From NCBI GenBank assembly GCA_036557885.1, contig DATBGS010000099.1, positions 1 to 24,464 of the forward strand: a DNA stretch of 24,464 nucleotides. Reading direction: 5' to 3'. Position 1 is the stretch's first letter. Every line of letters begins with the position of its first letter. The notes beneath the pieces were generated by a model. The model had not been told where the DNA came from. It did no database searches and worked only from the letters and a program-made list of their open reading frames with translations. Of this stretch, positions 1 to 8,334 are shown piece after piece. The stretch is from DATBGS01 sp036557885 (GTDB lineage Bacteria; Chloroflexota; Ktedonobacteria; Ktedonobacterales; DATBGS01). The position numbers were made by a program, and so were the translations under genes.

Positions 1-885
1 GCCGCCTGTAACTCATCACCCGCGCCGACCACTGGCAACCCCACACCAAAGGCCAGCGTTTCGCCCACCGCCACGCCGCCCGCGCCAACCAGCACGCCGC
101 GCCCGGCGCCAGCGCATTTCACCACGAAATTGCTGCTCCAGGGCAGCGCCCGCCCGGATGATCTGGCCTTTGACTTACAAGGCAATATCCTGTTTAGCGA
201 TTTTTATGCTGGCACGGTCAGCCGCCTGAACGCCGATGGCTCCGTGACGGTGCTGCTGCACAATATCGCCGGGCCGGAGGGCATTGTCATGCTGGCCGAT
301 GGCACGCTGATTCTGGCCGAACAGAAAACCAATCGCATCCTCACGATTGCGCCCGGCAGCACCACCCCCACGCTCCTGCGCTCGCTGCCGGGGACGCCCA
401 GCACCGCCAGTTGCAAAGATGGGGTGGACGGCATCGCCTACGACCCCATCACCAAAACCGTGATTGTGCCCGACAGTCCAACGGGCGAGGTCTATCGCCT
501 GAGCCTGGATGGGCAGACGCTCACCCTGCTGGCATCGGGCATCGTGCGGCCCGTTGGCGCGGTGGCGGATGCTCAGGGGAATATCTACGTGGCCGATGAA
601 TGCGGCGGCGCCGTCGTCAAGATTGCGCCGGATGGCACCAAGACCAGCCTGGGCGGTTTCGGCATGCCTGATGATGTCGCCTTCGATCAAGAAGGCAACT
701 TACTGGTGACTGACCTGCGCCCCTCCATTCATGCCCTGGTGCGCGTCAACCTCCAAACCGGCCAGCACGAAACGCTGACCAGCACCGGCTTGTTTGAACC
801 GCAAGGGCTGCTGGTCACGGCGCAGGACCATATCATCGTCTCCGATGACGCGACCAATATCATAGAAGAGCTTATCCCTGCCTGA
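1..885 (+). CDS. NHL/SMP-30-type beta-propeller lipoprotein (5' end outside window)
   Basis: The frame is open from base 1, so the gene starts upstream of the window. The first codons read Ala-Ala-Cys, which fits the end of a lipobox with the lipidated Cys encoded at 7-9. A Pro/Thr/Ala-rich linker of about 35 residues follows, typical of a tether on an exported lipoprotein. From about base 130 the protein consists of repeated blades such as GNILFSDFYAGTVSRL, GNIYVADECGGAVVKI and GNLLVTDLRP, the pattern of NHL or SMP-30/gluconolactonase-like six-bladed propellers. The likely location is the outer face of the membrane. Such propellers can bind ligands or hydrolyse lactones; no catalytic metal site can be assigned here, so the function is open. 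The stop is TGA at 883-885. An internal ATG at 130 would remove the linker and is not the likely start. Confidence 0.8.
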   Translation, partial: AACNSSPAPTTGNPTPKASVSPTATPPAPTSTPRPAPAHFTTKLLLQGSARPDDLAFDLQGNILFSDFYAGTVSRLNADGSVTVLLHNIAGPEGIVMLADGTLILAEQKTNRILTIAPGSTTPTLLRSLPGTPSTASCKDGVDGIAYDPITKTVIVPDSPTGEVYRLSLDGQTLTLLASGIVRPVGAVADAQGNIYVADECGGAVVKIAPDGTKTSLGGFGMPDDVAFDQEGNLLVTDLRPSIHALVRVNLQTGQHETLTSTGLFEPQGLLVTAQDHIIVSDDATNIIEELIPA

Positions 886-894
886 CCTGCCCCA

Positions 895-903
895 TGCTAT
901 ACT
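895..903 (+). promoter_or_regulatory. Extended -10 promoter for the methyltransferase gene
   Basis: TG at 895-896 is followed after one base by TATACT at 898-903, an extended -10 element. No good -35 is seen, which is common for extended -10 promoters. The transcript would begin near 910, carry a small hairpin (GCTGTT at 936-941 with AACAGC at 946-951), and reach AAGGA at 958-962 nine bases before the ATG at 972. Similar elements occur before other genes in this window. Confidence 0.45.
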
Positions 904-971
904 GGAGGTAGAAACCATCAGGCAAACAAACCAGTGCTGTTTAGGAACAGCAAAACGAAGGATATACCGCC

Positions 972-1565
972 ATGTCCGTCTTGAACCCTCGCTTCTTGTT
1001 CTTCTGGCTGGCCTATTTCCGCAACAAAGCCCCCTGGGATACCGGCATCAGCCCGCCGGAATTAGTCGCCGTCATAGAGGGCGAGCACAAACTGCCGCCC
1101 GGCAAGGCGCTGGACCTGGGCTGTGGCACCGGCACCAATTGCATCTACATGGCGCAGCATGGCTGGGATGTGAGCGGCGTGGACTTCATGGCGCGGGCGC
1201 TGGAGCGTGCCAGCCGCAAGGCTGCCGCTGCGGGGGCGCAGGTCAAGTTCTATAAGGGCGATGTGACGCGCCTGGGCACTCTCCCCTTGCGCGGGCCATT
1301 TGATCTGCTGCTGGACCTGGGCTGTTTTCATGGCCTGCCACCGCAGGGCCAGGCAGCCTACGCGCAGGGCGCGGCGGCGCTCAGCAGGCCGGGCGCCGTC
1401 TTCTTGCTGTATGCGTTCACCCCGCGTATGCAAAAAGGGCGGCAGATGGGCGTCACGCCGGAGCAGGTCAAAGCGATCTTTGCTCCAGCGTTTACCTGCG
1501 AGCAGGTGGAGTTTGGCAAAGACGAAATCTCGGCCTGGTATACGCTGCGCCGTGTGGAGGGTTAG
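972..1565 (+). CDS. Class I SAM-dependent methyltransferase (TPMT/TehB-like)
   Basis: This is a 197-residue cytosolic methyltransferase. The SAM-binding motif I, LDLGCGTGTN, lies at residues 47-56, and the acidic end of strand 2 (GVDF) follows near residue 70. The segment before motif I, PWDTGISPPEL at 21-31, resembles the start of thiopurine methyltransferase and TehB-like families, which methylate small molecules or metalloids. The substrate cannot be read from the sequence. The ATG at 972 has AAGGA nine bases upstream. The next gene starts seven bases after the stop, suggesting cotranscription with the Asp-box protein. Confidence 0.85.
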   Translation: MSVLNPRFLFFWLAYFRNKAPWDTGISPPELVAVIEGEHKLPPGKALDLGCGTGTNCIYMAQHGWDVSGVDFMARALERASRKAAAAGAQVKFYKGDVTRLGTLPLRGPFDLLLDLGCFHGLPPQGQAAYAQGAAALSRPGAVFLLYAFTPRMQKGRQMGVTPEQVKAIFAPAFTCEQVEFGKDEISAWYTLRRVEG

Positions 1566-1571
1566 CCCAAG

Positions 1572-3254
1572 ATGGAACAACAACCTACACCCCCTACTAC
1601 CCCCAAATCGCGCCGTTGGCTCTGGCTGGCGCTGACCGTCGTGCTGCTGATTGCCGTGTTGGGTGGCGTTGTCCTGGCAGTGCCTCCGCTGCGCCAGTTT
1701 GCCTTCAATCTCGCTGGTCAGCAAAAAGGCCAGGGAACGCCGACGCCCACCGGCCCCTGGTATCTGGCGGGCGGCGGCGCGTGTGTGAAACTCCCCGCCA
1801 CGCCGCCGAAACAGATCACCAATGTGCGCGTAAGCAAAGACTCCTATCTGGCGCACAGCGAGCCAGAGATTGCTGAAAATCCCCATAACCCGCTCAATCT
1901 GGTAGGCGGCTCCAAGTTTTTTACCGACCCGGCTCATTATCGCTTCAAGATTGGCTATTATGCGTCATTTGATGGCGGCTGCACCTGGACCGATGGCGGA
2001 ATCTTCCCTGGCTACGCTGACTACGAGCTTACCTCAGACATCAGCTTTGCTTTTGGCCTGCGCAACGACGTGTATGCTGCGGTGCTGGTGGATGGGAAGG
2101 TAGACAACCCCGACTTTAGCGGCATTGCTGTTTCGCGCTCAACGGATGGCGGTAAGACCTTCCAACTGCCGACGCTGGTGCATGCCGACCCCAACGGCGC
2201 GACCTTCAGCGATAAGCCCTGGATTGCCATAGACACGACCAGCGGGCCGAATGCGGGCGATGTGTATATTGCCTGGAACCTGGATGATAACCGTTCTCCC
2301 AGCACCCCCATCTATTTTTCGCGCTCCACCGACGGCGGCCAGACGTTTTCGCCGGGCGTCAGCATTTCCGGCGCCTCTTCCCTGTGTCGTTTTGGGGAAC
2401 CAGCCAGCGGTGGCCTCACCTGCGATTCGGCGCTGGGCGCTATTCCCGTTATCGAGCCGGATGGCAGCATTGTCGTGACCTATGCCTATTATGATCCCAA
2501 TAACCCTGCGGCAGATCACGGCCAGGATGAAGGCGGCGACAGCGGCGACCAGGGGTTTGTGGGTGGGCCACTCGCTGCTAACTCACCCCAATTCACCTGT
2601 CGGCCCCTGCCACCATCAAGGGCCGCCCATACCCAACAGTTTGTGGTGCGCTCAGCAGACGGCGGCCAGACCTGGAGCACGCCCGTAGATGCCGCCGAGG
2701 TCTACGATCTGCCCTTCCACTTTAACAATAGCTGTTTCCGCAATTTCTCACTGCCCGCTTTTGCCGCCGACCCCACAACGGGCGAACTCTACCTCACCTG
2801 GGCCGATGAGCGTTTTGGCGATTCCGATATTCTGCTCTCTACCTCCAGCGACGGCGGCCAGACCTGGGGCGCGCCGGTGCGCGTCAACGATGACCCCAAG
2901 GGCGATGGCAAAGATCAGTTTCAGCCGCAGGTCGTGGTGGCACCCAACGGCGTCGTCAGCATCATGTTTTTTGATCGCCGCGACGACCCGAACAATTTCC
3001 TGGTGGATGCGTATCTGGCGCAATCTACCGATGGTGGTAAAACCTTCTTGCCCAATGTGCGCGTGACGACGGCTTCCTCCGATCCCTCGGTGGACGCACC
3101 AGTTCCAGATAGCAACGGGCCGGTCAACTTCTTTGGCGACTATCAGGGGCTGGCCGCCGACAATCAGTTCGCGCATGTCTTCTGGAATGATACCCGCACC
3201 GGCGCCCAGGAGATTTTTACCGCCGCCATGCCTTCGGTGCAGCCAGCGAAGTGA
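1572..3254 (+). CDS. Membrane-anchored Asp-box (BNR) repeat protein, sialidase superfamily
   Basis: This is a 560-residue protein. Residues 1-14 are polar with a basic end, followed by a hydrophobic helix at about 15-37 that acts as a signal anchor. The bulk of the protein would be outside the cell. Six Asp-box motifs of the type S-x-D-G-G-x-T-W/F occur near residues 132, 190, 251, 361, 425 and 485, for example STDGGKTF and SSDGGQTW. This spacing is that of a sialidase-fold beta-propeller. Asp boxes are structural, and the arginine triad and catalytic Tyr/Glu of true sialidases were not identified, so enzymatic activity is unproven. GGAGG at 1556-1560 lies 11 bases before the ATG. The stop overlaps a GTG that could start the next gene, so the two are probably cotranscribed. 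Confidence 0.8.
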   Translation: MEQQPTPPTTPKSRRWLWLALTVVLLIAVLGGVVLAVPPLRQFAFNLAGQQKGQGTPTPTGPWYLAGGGACVKLPATPPKQITNVRVSKDSYLAHSEPEIAENPHNPLNLVGGSKFFTDPAHYRFKIGYYASFDGGCTWTDGGIFPGYADYELTSDISFAFGLRNDVYAAVLVDGKVDNPDFSGIAVSRSTDGGKTFQLPTLVHADPNGATFSDKPWIAIDTTSGPNAGDVYIAWNLDDNRSPSTPIYFSRSTDGGQTFSPGVSISGASSLCRFGEPASGGLTCDSALGAIPVIEPDGSIVVTYAYYDPNNPAADHGQDEGGDSGDQGFVGGPLAANSPQFTCRPLPPSRAAHTQQFVVRSADGGQTWSTPVDAAEVYDLPFHFNNSCFRNFSLPAFAADPTTGELYLTWADERFGDSDILLSTSSDGGQTWGAPVRVNDDPKGDGKDQFQPQVVVAPNGVVSIMFFDRRDDPNNFLVDAYLAQSTDGGKTFLPNVRVTTASSDPSVDAPVPDSNGPVNFFGDYQGLAADNQFAHVFWNDTRTGAQEIFTAAMPSVQPAK

Positions 3255-3259
3255 CCCCT

Positions 3260-4093
3260 ATGGATAGTGATATGCGCATTCGCCCCATGACCAGCGCCGA
3301 CATCGAGCCAACTGCTCAAGCGGTGCTGGCTGGCGGCTGGCCGGACCTGCGGCAGTATTTTCGCTTCTACACCAGCCACCCGGCCTGTCGTCCCTTTGTG
3401 GCCGAAATCAACGGGCAGATCGTTGGCACCGCCAACGGGACAAAGAGCGGCACTGTCGGCTGGCTGGGGCATATCTTCACCTCGCCAGACTATCGGGGAC
3501 ACGGCCTCGGCACAGCGCTGACCGAGACGCTGATGGCCGACCTGACCGAGCGCGGCTGCGCATCGCTCCTGCTTGGCGCGAGCGAGATGGGCCAGTCCAT
3601 CTATGCGAAGCTGGGCTTTCAGGTGGTCAGCGCCTATTATTATCTGAACGGCCCGTATCGTGAGGCGTCTCCCTCTTCAACACGCCTCCAGCCGTTGACT
3701 TCCGCTGATCTTCCAGAGCTTTGCGCTTTTGATCGTCAGGTCACGGGCGAGGACCGTGCCCATCTCTTCCAGGCGTTTCAGGAAAGCGGCTGGATTACCA
3801 GAGTGGCGCAAACCGGCCAGATGACCGGCTACGCGGTGCTGGCCCCCTGGGAGAATGGGCCGGTGGTCGCGCGCGACGCGGAGGCCGCGCGCCTGCTGCT
3901 GGAACAGGTGAGCCGCGCAGCGGGCGACGAGCAAGTCTTTGCGGCGCTGCCAGCCGAAAACGCGGCTGGCTTAACCCTGTTGGAGCAGGCAGGCTTTACC
4001 ATCTCTCGACGCATCCCGCGCATGCTCAAGGGCGAGCCGGTATGCTGGGAGCCAACAGCCCTCTGGCGCATTTTTGGGCTGTCGCTTGGCTGA
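3260..4093 (+). CDS. GNAT N-acetyltransferase with two GNAT-type domains
   Basis: This is a cytosolic acetyltransferase of about 277 residues. The N-terminal domain starts with MRIRPMTSADIEP and has the acetyl-CoA pyrophosphate-binding motif A, YRGHGLGTAL, followed by the family's usual YAKLGF block. The C-terminal half, from LQPLTSADLPELCAFDR to the end, looks like a second, degenerate GNAT domain of the Acetyltransf_18 (YitH-like) type, with LLEQAGF near its end. The substrate is unknown. The start is uncertain: GTG at 3251 overlaps the previous stop in a GTGA arrangement, ATG at 3260 is used here, and ATG at 3272 is exactly where domain homology begins. None has a strong ribosome binding site, which fits translational coupling to the gene upstream. 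The gene converges on the nucleotidyltransferase gene, 11 bases away. Confidence 0.85.
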   Translation: MDSDMRIRPMTSADIEPTAQAVLAGGWPDLRQYFRFYTSHPACRPFVAEINGQIVGTANGTKSGTVGWLGHIFTSPDYRGHGLGTALTETLMADLTERGCASLLLGASEMGQSIYAKLGFQVVSAYYYLNGPYREASPSSTRLQPLTSADLPELCAFDRQVTGEDRAHLFQAFQESGWITRVAQTGQMTGYAVLAPWENGPVVARDAEAARLLLEQVSRAAGDEQVFAALPAENAAGLTLLEQAGFTISRRIPRMLKGEPVCWEPTALWRIFGLSLG

Positions 4094-4104
4094 GCTTCTG
4101 GAGG

Positions 4105-4596
4105 TCAGGCGGAGGCGGGCTGGGTCGCTTTCTGACATTTCTCCAGCAACGCCTGCACCTGCTTTAGCCATGCCCCGTAGGGTTGAAGGTTTGCCAGGGC
4201 TGGCGGCAGCGCCATGCCCGCCCGCTGATAGAGCAGCACCCCGTCGCGCGCAATGTTAGCAACCAGATCAGGCGAGAGGTCGCTGATCTGAAGATCGCTG
4301 ACCAGGGAGGCAAACGACCATTCATCATCCGCGCTAATGGCCTCTACAACCAAAGCAACCCCTCGATAGGGCTGATCTCCCAAGTGGAGCGAGTCAAATT
4401 CCTTGGGGCGCTGGCAGAGGATCAACAAATCGGCATCGCTGGTGCGGTGTGGGGTGAGCCGGGCAGTGGAGCCGAAGAGGATAAGAGCACAGATATTCGG
4501 GTCATGTGCCCGCACCAATTCAACCAGCAAATTCATCTGATTGATGAGCGTGGGATAGCCACGCAGATAGAGTTGAGCCGTTTTGACACGGGGCAT
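4105..4596 (-). CDS. Minimal nucleotidyltransferase (MNT-like, pol beta superfamily)
   Basis: This is a 163-residue protein with the signature of minimal nucleotidyltransferases: LILFGSTARLTPHRTSDADL, with the Gly-Ser pair at 42-43 and the metal-binding Asp pair at 54 and 56. The segment IARDGVLLYQR further on is also typical of the family. Members transfer nucleotides to proteins or RNA, and many act as the antitoxin half of MNT/HEPN toxin-antitoxin systems by AMPylating the HEPN partner. The gene lies 14 bases after the small HEPN-like gene, in the same orientation, with GGAG seven bases before its ATG. The third acidic catalytic residue is probably the Glu in VVEAI but is not certain. The C-terminal 40 residues are not recognised. 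Confidence 0.8.
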   Translation of the reverse strand: MPRVKTAQLYLRGYPTLINQMNLLVELVRAHDPNICALILFGSTARLTPHRTSDADLLILCQRPKEFDSLHLGDQPYRGVALVVEAISADDEWSFASLVSDLQISDLSPDLVANIARDGVLLYQRAGMALPPALANLQPYGAWLKQVQALLEKCQKATQPASA

Positions 4597-4610
4597 ACGG
4601 TTACTCCATG

Positions 4611-4970
4611 CTAGGGATGTAGACTCTGCGCCCAGCCTTTGATTGTTGCCAGATACAATCTAGCGTCAGCAGCACCTGCACTATCAGTTCCACTGCCATA
4701 AAATGCTCTGGTGCGAAGTCGCTCCAAATCGTTCCAGGCTTGCTGAACGATACCCGGCGCTGCTGCCTGTTTGAGCATAGATGGATGCTTGCTATGAACA
4801 TGTCCAGCTTGCTCATGGTTGATTCCTGCCCATTGCATACCAGCGCAGACAAAATGATGGGCAGCGCCCTGGCAATTGCTGACAATCGTCTCGCTGTGGG
4901 TGGCCGGGTCAAGCGTGGCCTGCTGCTGCTCCAGATGCTCACCTCTGCTGTAATGGCCCGGTGCTTTCAT
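4611..4970 (-). CDS. HEPN-like small protein, candidate partner of the nucleotidyltransferase
   Basis: This is a 119-residue protein encoded immediately upstream of the MNT gene. Its helical pattern, with AAHHFVCAGMQWAG then HVHSKHPSML and a C-terminal LERLRTRAFYGSG helix followed by ADARLYLATIKGWA, resembles HEPN-domain proteins paired with minimal nucleotidyltransferases. The classical Rx4-6H ribonuclease motif is not obvious: the corresponding place reads RLRTRAFYG, with Tyr where His is usual. The ATG at 4970 is chosen because GAGGG lies just upstream; a TTG at 4988 is less likely. By known biology of such pairs it could be an RNase toxin or a substrate-binding partner. Assignment rests mostly on position and length, so confidence is moderate. 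Confidence 0.6.
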   Translation of the reverse strand: MKAPGHYSRGEHLEQQQATLDPATHSETIVSNCQGAAHHFVCAGMQWAGINHEQAGHVHSKHPSMLKQAAAPGIVQQAWNDLERLRTRAFYGSGTDSAGAADARLYLATIKGWAQSLHP

Positions 4971-5108
4971 CTTTCCCTCTTTCTCCAACCTCCTCTATAG
5001 TATAACCCATACTGTGCCAGAGCGCGTTATCTGCGGGTCGTATTTTACCAGCGTGGTCTGTTGAGAAATAGCCCTCTTCCAGAAAGCAGCCCAGGGCCAT
5101 ATTGGTTC

Positions 5109-5137
5109 TTGTCCCCTGACCTCCCCTCTGTTACAAT
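5109..5137 (+). promoter_or_regulatory. Sigma-70-type promoter for the membrane protein gene
   Basis: TTGTCC at 5109-5114 and TACAAT at 5132-5137 are separated by 17 bases, a good housekeeping-type promoter. The transcript would begin near 5144 and give a leader of about 60 bases before the ATG at 5204. Confidence 0.55.
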
Positions 5138-5203
5138 TGCGGCGCCCACGTGCAAGCCAAATCATGCAGCGCCGTGAGGCATGAACGTGGAGGAATCAAT
5201 TAC

Positions 5204-5773
5204 ATGGCAGCATTTGATAAAGAACTGGTGGCGAGCCAGGCGCGTTCAGGCATCATGCCCGATGATTGGAAACTGTTTCCGCTGGCGCGCGGCGCCGCCT
5301 TGCGCAACGTGCTCAGTGTCGGGCTGGTTGGCCTGTTTGCGCTGGGGATGACGGTCTATCTCTTTATTTCTCAGACAGCCTATGTCCCCAAGTTTCTGCC
5401 CGATAGCTTTTTTAGCAACAGCGGCATCGCCACTGCTTCCATCATTGAAAGCCTGCTTTTTGTGGCGCTTGGCCTCTGGCTCTTGGTCGTGGCGGCGCGC
5501 TGGATGCAGGCGTACAACAACACCCAGTCGTATTTCATCGTCGTGACGCCCGATGGCTTTGCCGAGGTCAGAAGAGAAAAGGTCAAAGGGGCTGCCTTTG
5601 CCGAGGTCGCGGCGATTCGCACGAGAAGTGGCTTCTTCGGGCTGGAATTCATCATTCAGCGGCGCTCTGGCAGGCGGTTTGCGCTGGAGGTCGGCAAGAA
5701 CTACGGCCCGCCGGGTGAGGTCTTGACCGCCTTGCAAACCGGGCTGCGCGCCGTCCAGAAAGTTGACGCCTAG
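5204..5773 (+). CDS. Two-helix membrane protein with C-terminal soluble domain
   Basis: This is a 189-residue protein I do not recognise by name. A short cytosolic N-terminus is followed by hydrophobic helices at about 34-57 and 77-99. A basic, soluble C-terminal half (YFIVVTPDGFAEVRREKV, then GLEFIIQRRSGRRFALEVG) follows, whose alternating strands resemble small bacterial PH-like domains. The ATG at 5204 is preferred over an upstream GTG at 5150 because GGAGGA at 5189-5194 sits nine bases in front of it. It is a single gene between divergent and convergent neighbours, with its own promoter. Function unknown; a membrane-associated scaffold or sensor is only a guess. Confidence 0.75.
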   Translation: MAAFDKELVASQARSGIMPDDWKLFPLARGAALRNVLSVGLVGLFALGMTVYLFISQTAYVPKFLPDSFFSNSGIATASIIESLLFVALGLWLLVVAARWMQAYNNTQSYFIVVTPDGFAEVRREKVKGAAFAEVAAIRTRSGFFGLEFIIQRRSGRRFALEVGKNYGPPGEVLTALQTGLRAVQKVDA

Positions 5774-5779
5774 CAGCCA

Positions 5780-6556
5780 TTACGAGGGCGGCAAGAGCGT
5801 TTCCAGCGCTCCGCCCACCACAACCGTATGCCCGCTGGGCAGCGTGGCGTCGGTGGCGGCTGCGGCAATCGCCTCGCCCATTTCCTCGGCTGTTGGCAGC
5901 TTCCCCACCTCACCCAGCCGTTGTTTTGCCAGGCCGGGCGCTTTGCGCTCCAGCAGCTTTGGGGTAATCGTGCCGTCAATCAGGTCGCCCGTCACCACCA
6001 GCAGCCGGATACCGCGCTGGGCGAGCAATTCCTGCCGCTCGCGCAGCGCCTGCTCGCCAGCATGCTTCGTCTCCGCAATGGGGGTGTAATTGGGTAGCTG
6101 CTCCACTTTGCCGTACAGGTGCGCCCAGTGGCTCGTGACAAAAACGACGCTGCTGCCCCTGACCATAAGGGGCAGCGCCCGCTCCAGCATCGCCAGTTGC
6201 GCGTCGCGGTTGATGTGCATCGGGTAGTCTGGGTCGGCGGCCAGCAGATCACGCTCCAGCCCGCCGGAGGCGTTGAGGATGAGCAGATGAAGCTGCCCAC
6301 CCCACTCCCTCAGCGCGGCAAAAAGGCGGTCCTGATCTTCTATGCTGGTAATGTCGCTTTGCAGCGCCAGGGCGCGTACCCCTTTGCCGCTTGCCGCCGC
6401 CTGCACCTCATTCGCCCGCGCCGCTTTGTTGCGATAGGTGATCGCCACATCATAGCCACGCGCCGCCAGCGCCAGCGCCGCCGCAGCGCCAATCCCACGC
6501 GAGCCGCCCGTAACCAATGCCATTGAGCGTGCTGCCAGGTGTGCTGTTGTTCCCAT
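5780..6556 (-). CDS. Short-chain dehydrogenase/reductase with shifted catalytic Tyr
   Basis: This is a 258-residue Rossmann-fold oxidoreductase. The NAD(P)-binding motif TGGSRGIG is at 16-23 and NASGG at 95-99, and the active-site Ser is at 142 (VTSHWAHLYG). The usual YxxxK is replaced by YTPIAETK, with Tyr157 seven residues before Lys164; the position four before Lys is Ile160. The fold is clear, but the catalytic spacing is non-classical and may define a subfamily. The ATG at 6556 is chosen because AGGAG lies 13 bases upstream and homology begins shortly after; a longer frame to 6646 would overlap the previous gene. It starts 19 bases after the gamma-glutamyltransferase stop, so the two form an operon. 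Substrate unknown. Confidence 0.8.
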   Translation of the reverse strand: MGTTAHLAARSMALVTGGSRGIGAAAALALAARGYDVAITYRNKAARANEVQAAASGKGVRALALQSDITSIEDQDRLFAALREWGGQLHLLILNASGGLERDLLAADPDYPMHINRDAQLAMLERALPLMVRGSSVVFVTSHWAHLYGKVEQLPNYTPIAETKHAGEQALRERQELLAQRGIRLLVVTGDLIDGTITPKLLERKAPGLAKQRLGEVGKLPTAEEMGEAIAAAATDATLPSGHTVVVGGALETLLPPS

Positions 6557-6575
6557 TGCTTCGCCTGTTCTCCTG

Positions 6576-8186
6576 CTACCACCCCATCGCCAGCCCATCG
6601 GCGCGCGGGTCGGCGCCGCCCGCCAGCGTGCCATGCGCGCGGTCAATCACAATCGCCTGCGCGTGGCCCATTGAAGACGACCAGCCGCCCTCAACCTCCA
6701 GCTTGTGCCCCATGTTCGCCAGCGCCTCTTGCGCCGCTGCCGGGATGCGATCTTCCATTGATACCAATTCTGCTCCTCCGCCTTCTTCACCCGTATAGAA
6801 GCCGCTGCGCCAGCGTGGGGCGCTGATGGCCGCCTGGGGATTCATCCCAAAGTCCAGCATGTTCGAGATCATCTGCACGTGAATCTGGGGCTGCGCGTCG
6901 CCGCCCATCGTGCCCATCACGATGACGGGCTGCTCATCCTTGAAGACCATTGCGGGCGTCAGCGTGTGCATCGTGCGTTTGCCGGGCTGGAGATAATTGG
7001 CGTGGTTGGGGTCCAGCGAGAAATACGAGCCGCGATTCTGCAACAGAATGCCTGTGTCGCCCGCCACTACGCCGCTGCCAAAGCCATAAAACAGGCTCTG
7101 AATCAGCGAAACCGCGTTGCCCTCGCCATCCACCGCGCAGAGATAGATCGTGTCGCCTTCGCCCGGCATGCCTGGAGGCACCTGCGCGGCAGCGCGTTTG
7201 GGGTCAATACGCGCCCGCTGGCGTGCCGCGTACTCTTTGGAAAGCAGCTTCTCAACAGGAATCTGCACAAAATCGGGGTCGCTGATATAGCGGTCACGGT
7301 CAGCAAAGGCGAGCTTTTTCGCCTCAACCAGCAGGTGCAGATACTCCGGCGTCTGGTGGCCCAGCCCGCTCAGATCGTAGCCGTCCAGAATATTCAGCAT
7401 CTCCAGCGCGGCTAACCCCTGGCTGTTGGGCGGAAACTCATACACCCGATAGCCGCGATAGGTCGTGCTGATTGGCGCGACCCAATTGGAGCGATGCGCG
7501 GCCAGGTCTTCCGCCGCCAGCCAGCCGCCGTTGGCCTGGCTATACGCCGCGATTGCCCGTCCCACTTCGCCGGTATAAAAGACATCACGCCCGCCCTCGG
7601 CAATCGCGCGCAGCGAGCGCGCCAGATTGGGCTGCTTGAAGCGCTCGCCCGCCTGCGGTACACGCCCATTGGGCCGGAAGATCGCCGCCGTCGTCGGGAA
7701 TTGATCCAGCAATGGACTGTTCGATTCAATCGCCTGGGTAAACTTTTCGCTGATGGGGAAGCCCTGCTCGGCGTATTCTATCGCTGGCTGGAAGACCTCG
7801 CGCCAACTCAGCCTGCCACGCTGCATCAATTCATCCCAGCCATCCACCGCGCCCGGCACCGTCACAGCCATCAGTCCGTAGCGCGGCACCGCTGTAAGCC
7901 TGCGCTCGGCAAAGGCGGCTGGCGTCATGGCTTTGGGCGCGCGCCCGCTGGCATTGAGCGCCCGCAGCGCCTGCGCCTGCTCATCCCAATGCAGCGCGAA
8001 CAGATCGCCGCCCACCGAGCACCAGCGATGATACACTACCGTCAGGGCCAGATTTGCGGCAACGGCGGCGTCAATCGCATTCCCACCTTTCAGAAGCATG
8101 CGTACTCCTGCCTGCGTTGCTAAATAATGGGGGGTTGCCACCATTCCATGTGTGGCGTAGGTGGGAAGGATTGGATAGGCGCTCAT
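6576..8186 (-). CDS. Gamma-glutamyltransferase family protein (Ntn hydrolase proenzyme)
   Basis: This 536-residue proenzyme family cleaves itself before a Thr that becomes the nucleophile, then transfers or hydrolyses gamma-glutamyl groups of glutathione and related compounds. The family start GMVATPHYLATQAG, followed by GGNAIDAAVAANLAL, is intact. The predicted nucleophile is Thr346 in GDTIYL, and the oxyanion-hole glycines are in MGTMGGDAQPQ near 428. The segment after the nucleophile (QSLFYGFGSG) differs from the canonical glutathione-specific form, so the natural substrate may be another gamma-glutamyl or acyl amide. No signal peptide is present, so it is cytosolic or exported by an unknown route. 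AAAGGAG lies eight bases before the ATG at 8186. The SDR gene follows in the same operon. Confidence 0.9.
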   Translation of the reverse strand: MSAYPILPTYATHGMVATPHYLATQAGVRMLLKGGNAIDAAVAANLALTVVYHRWCSVGGDLFALHWDEQAQALRALNASGRAPKAMTPAAFAERRLTAVPRYGLMAVTVPGAVDGWDELMQRGRLSWREVFQPAIEYAEQGFPISEKFTQAIESNSPLLDQFPTTAAIFRPNGRVPQAGERFKQPNLARSLRAIAEGGRDVFYTGEVGRAIAAYSQANGGWLAAEDLAAHRSNWVAPISTTYRGYRVYEFPPNSQGLAALEMLNILDGYDLSGLGHQTPEYLHLLVEAKKLAFADRDRYISDPDFVQIPVEKLLSKEYAARQRARIDPKRAAAQVPPGMPGEGDTIYLCAVDGEGNAVSLIQSLFYGFGSGVVAGDTGILLQNRGSYFSLDPNHANYLQPGKRTMHTLTPAMVFKDEQPVIVMGTMGGDAQPQIHVQMISNMLDFGMNPQAAISAPRWRSGFYTGEEGGGAELVSMEDRIPAAAQEALANMGHKLEVEGGWSSSMGHAQAIVIDRAHGTLAGGADPRADGLAMGW

Positions 8187-8239
8187 CTATGCTGCTCCTT
8201 TGATACAACTGCTGCGAACTCTAAAAACTCTTCTGCTCA

Positions 8240-8248
8240 TGTTATACT
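8240..8248 (+). promoter_or_regulatory. Extended -10 promoter for the second methyltransferase gene
   Basis: TG at 8240-8241, one spacer base and TATACT at 8243-8248 make an extended -10 element with no clear -35. It lies in the 148-base divergent region between the gamma-glutamyltransferase and methyltransferase genes, giving a leader of about 80 bases to the ATG at 8335. Confidence 0.45.
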
Positions 8249-8334
8249 GCACAAGAGCAAAATCGCACCAGTTTCTGCTCTGCTGTTTGAGCCGCTGGCT
8301 CGCATCAAGAGTGCCTACCCTATCAGGAGTGATC

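Noticed and set aside
6879..7415. A 178-codon plus-strand frame in the GGT gene
   Set aside because: It opposes the well-supported gamma-glutamyltransferase and has no ribosome binding site.
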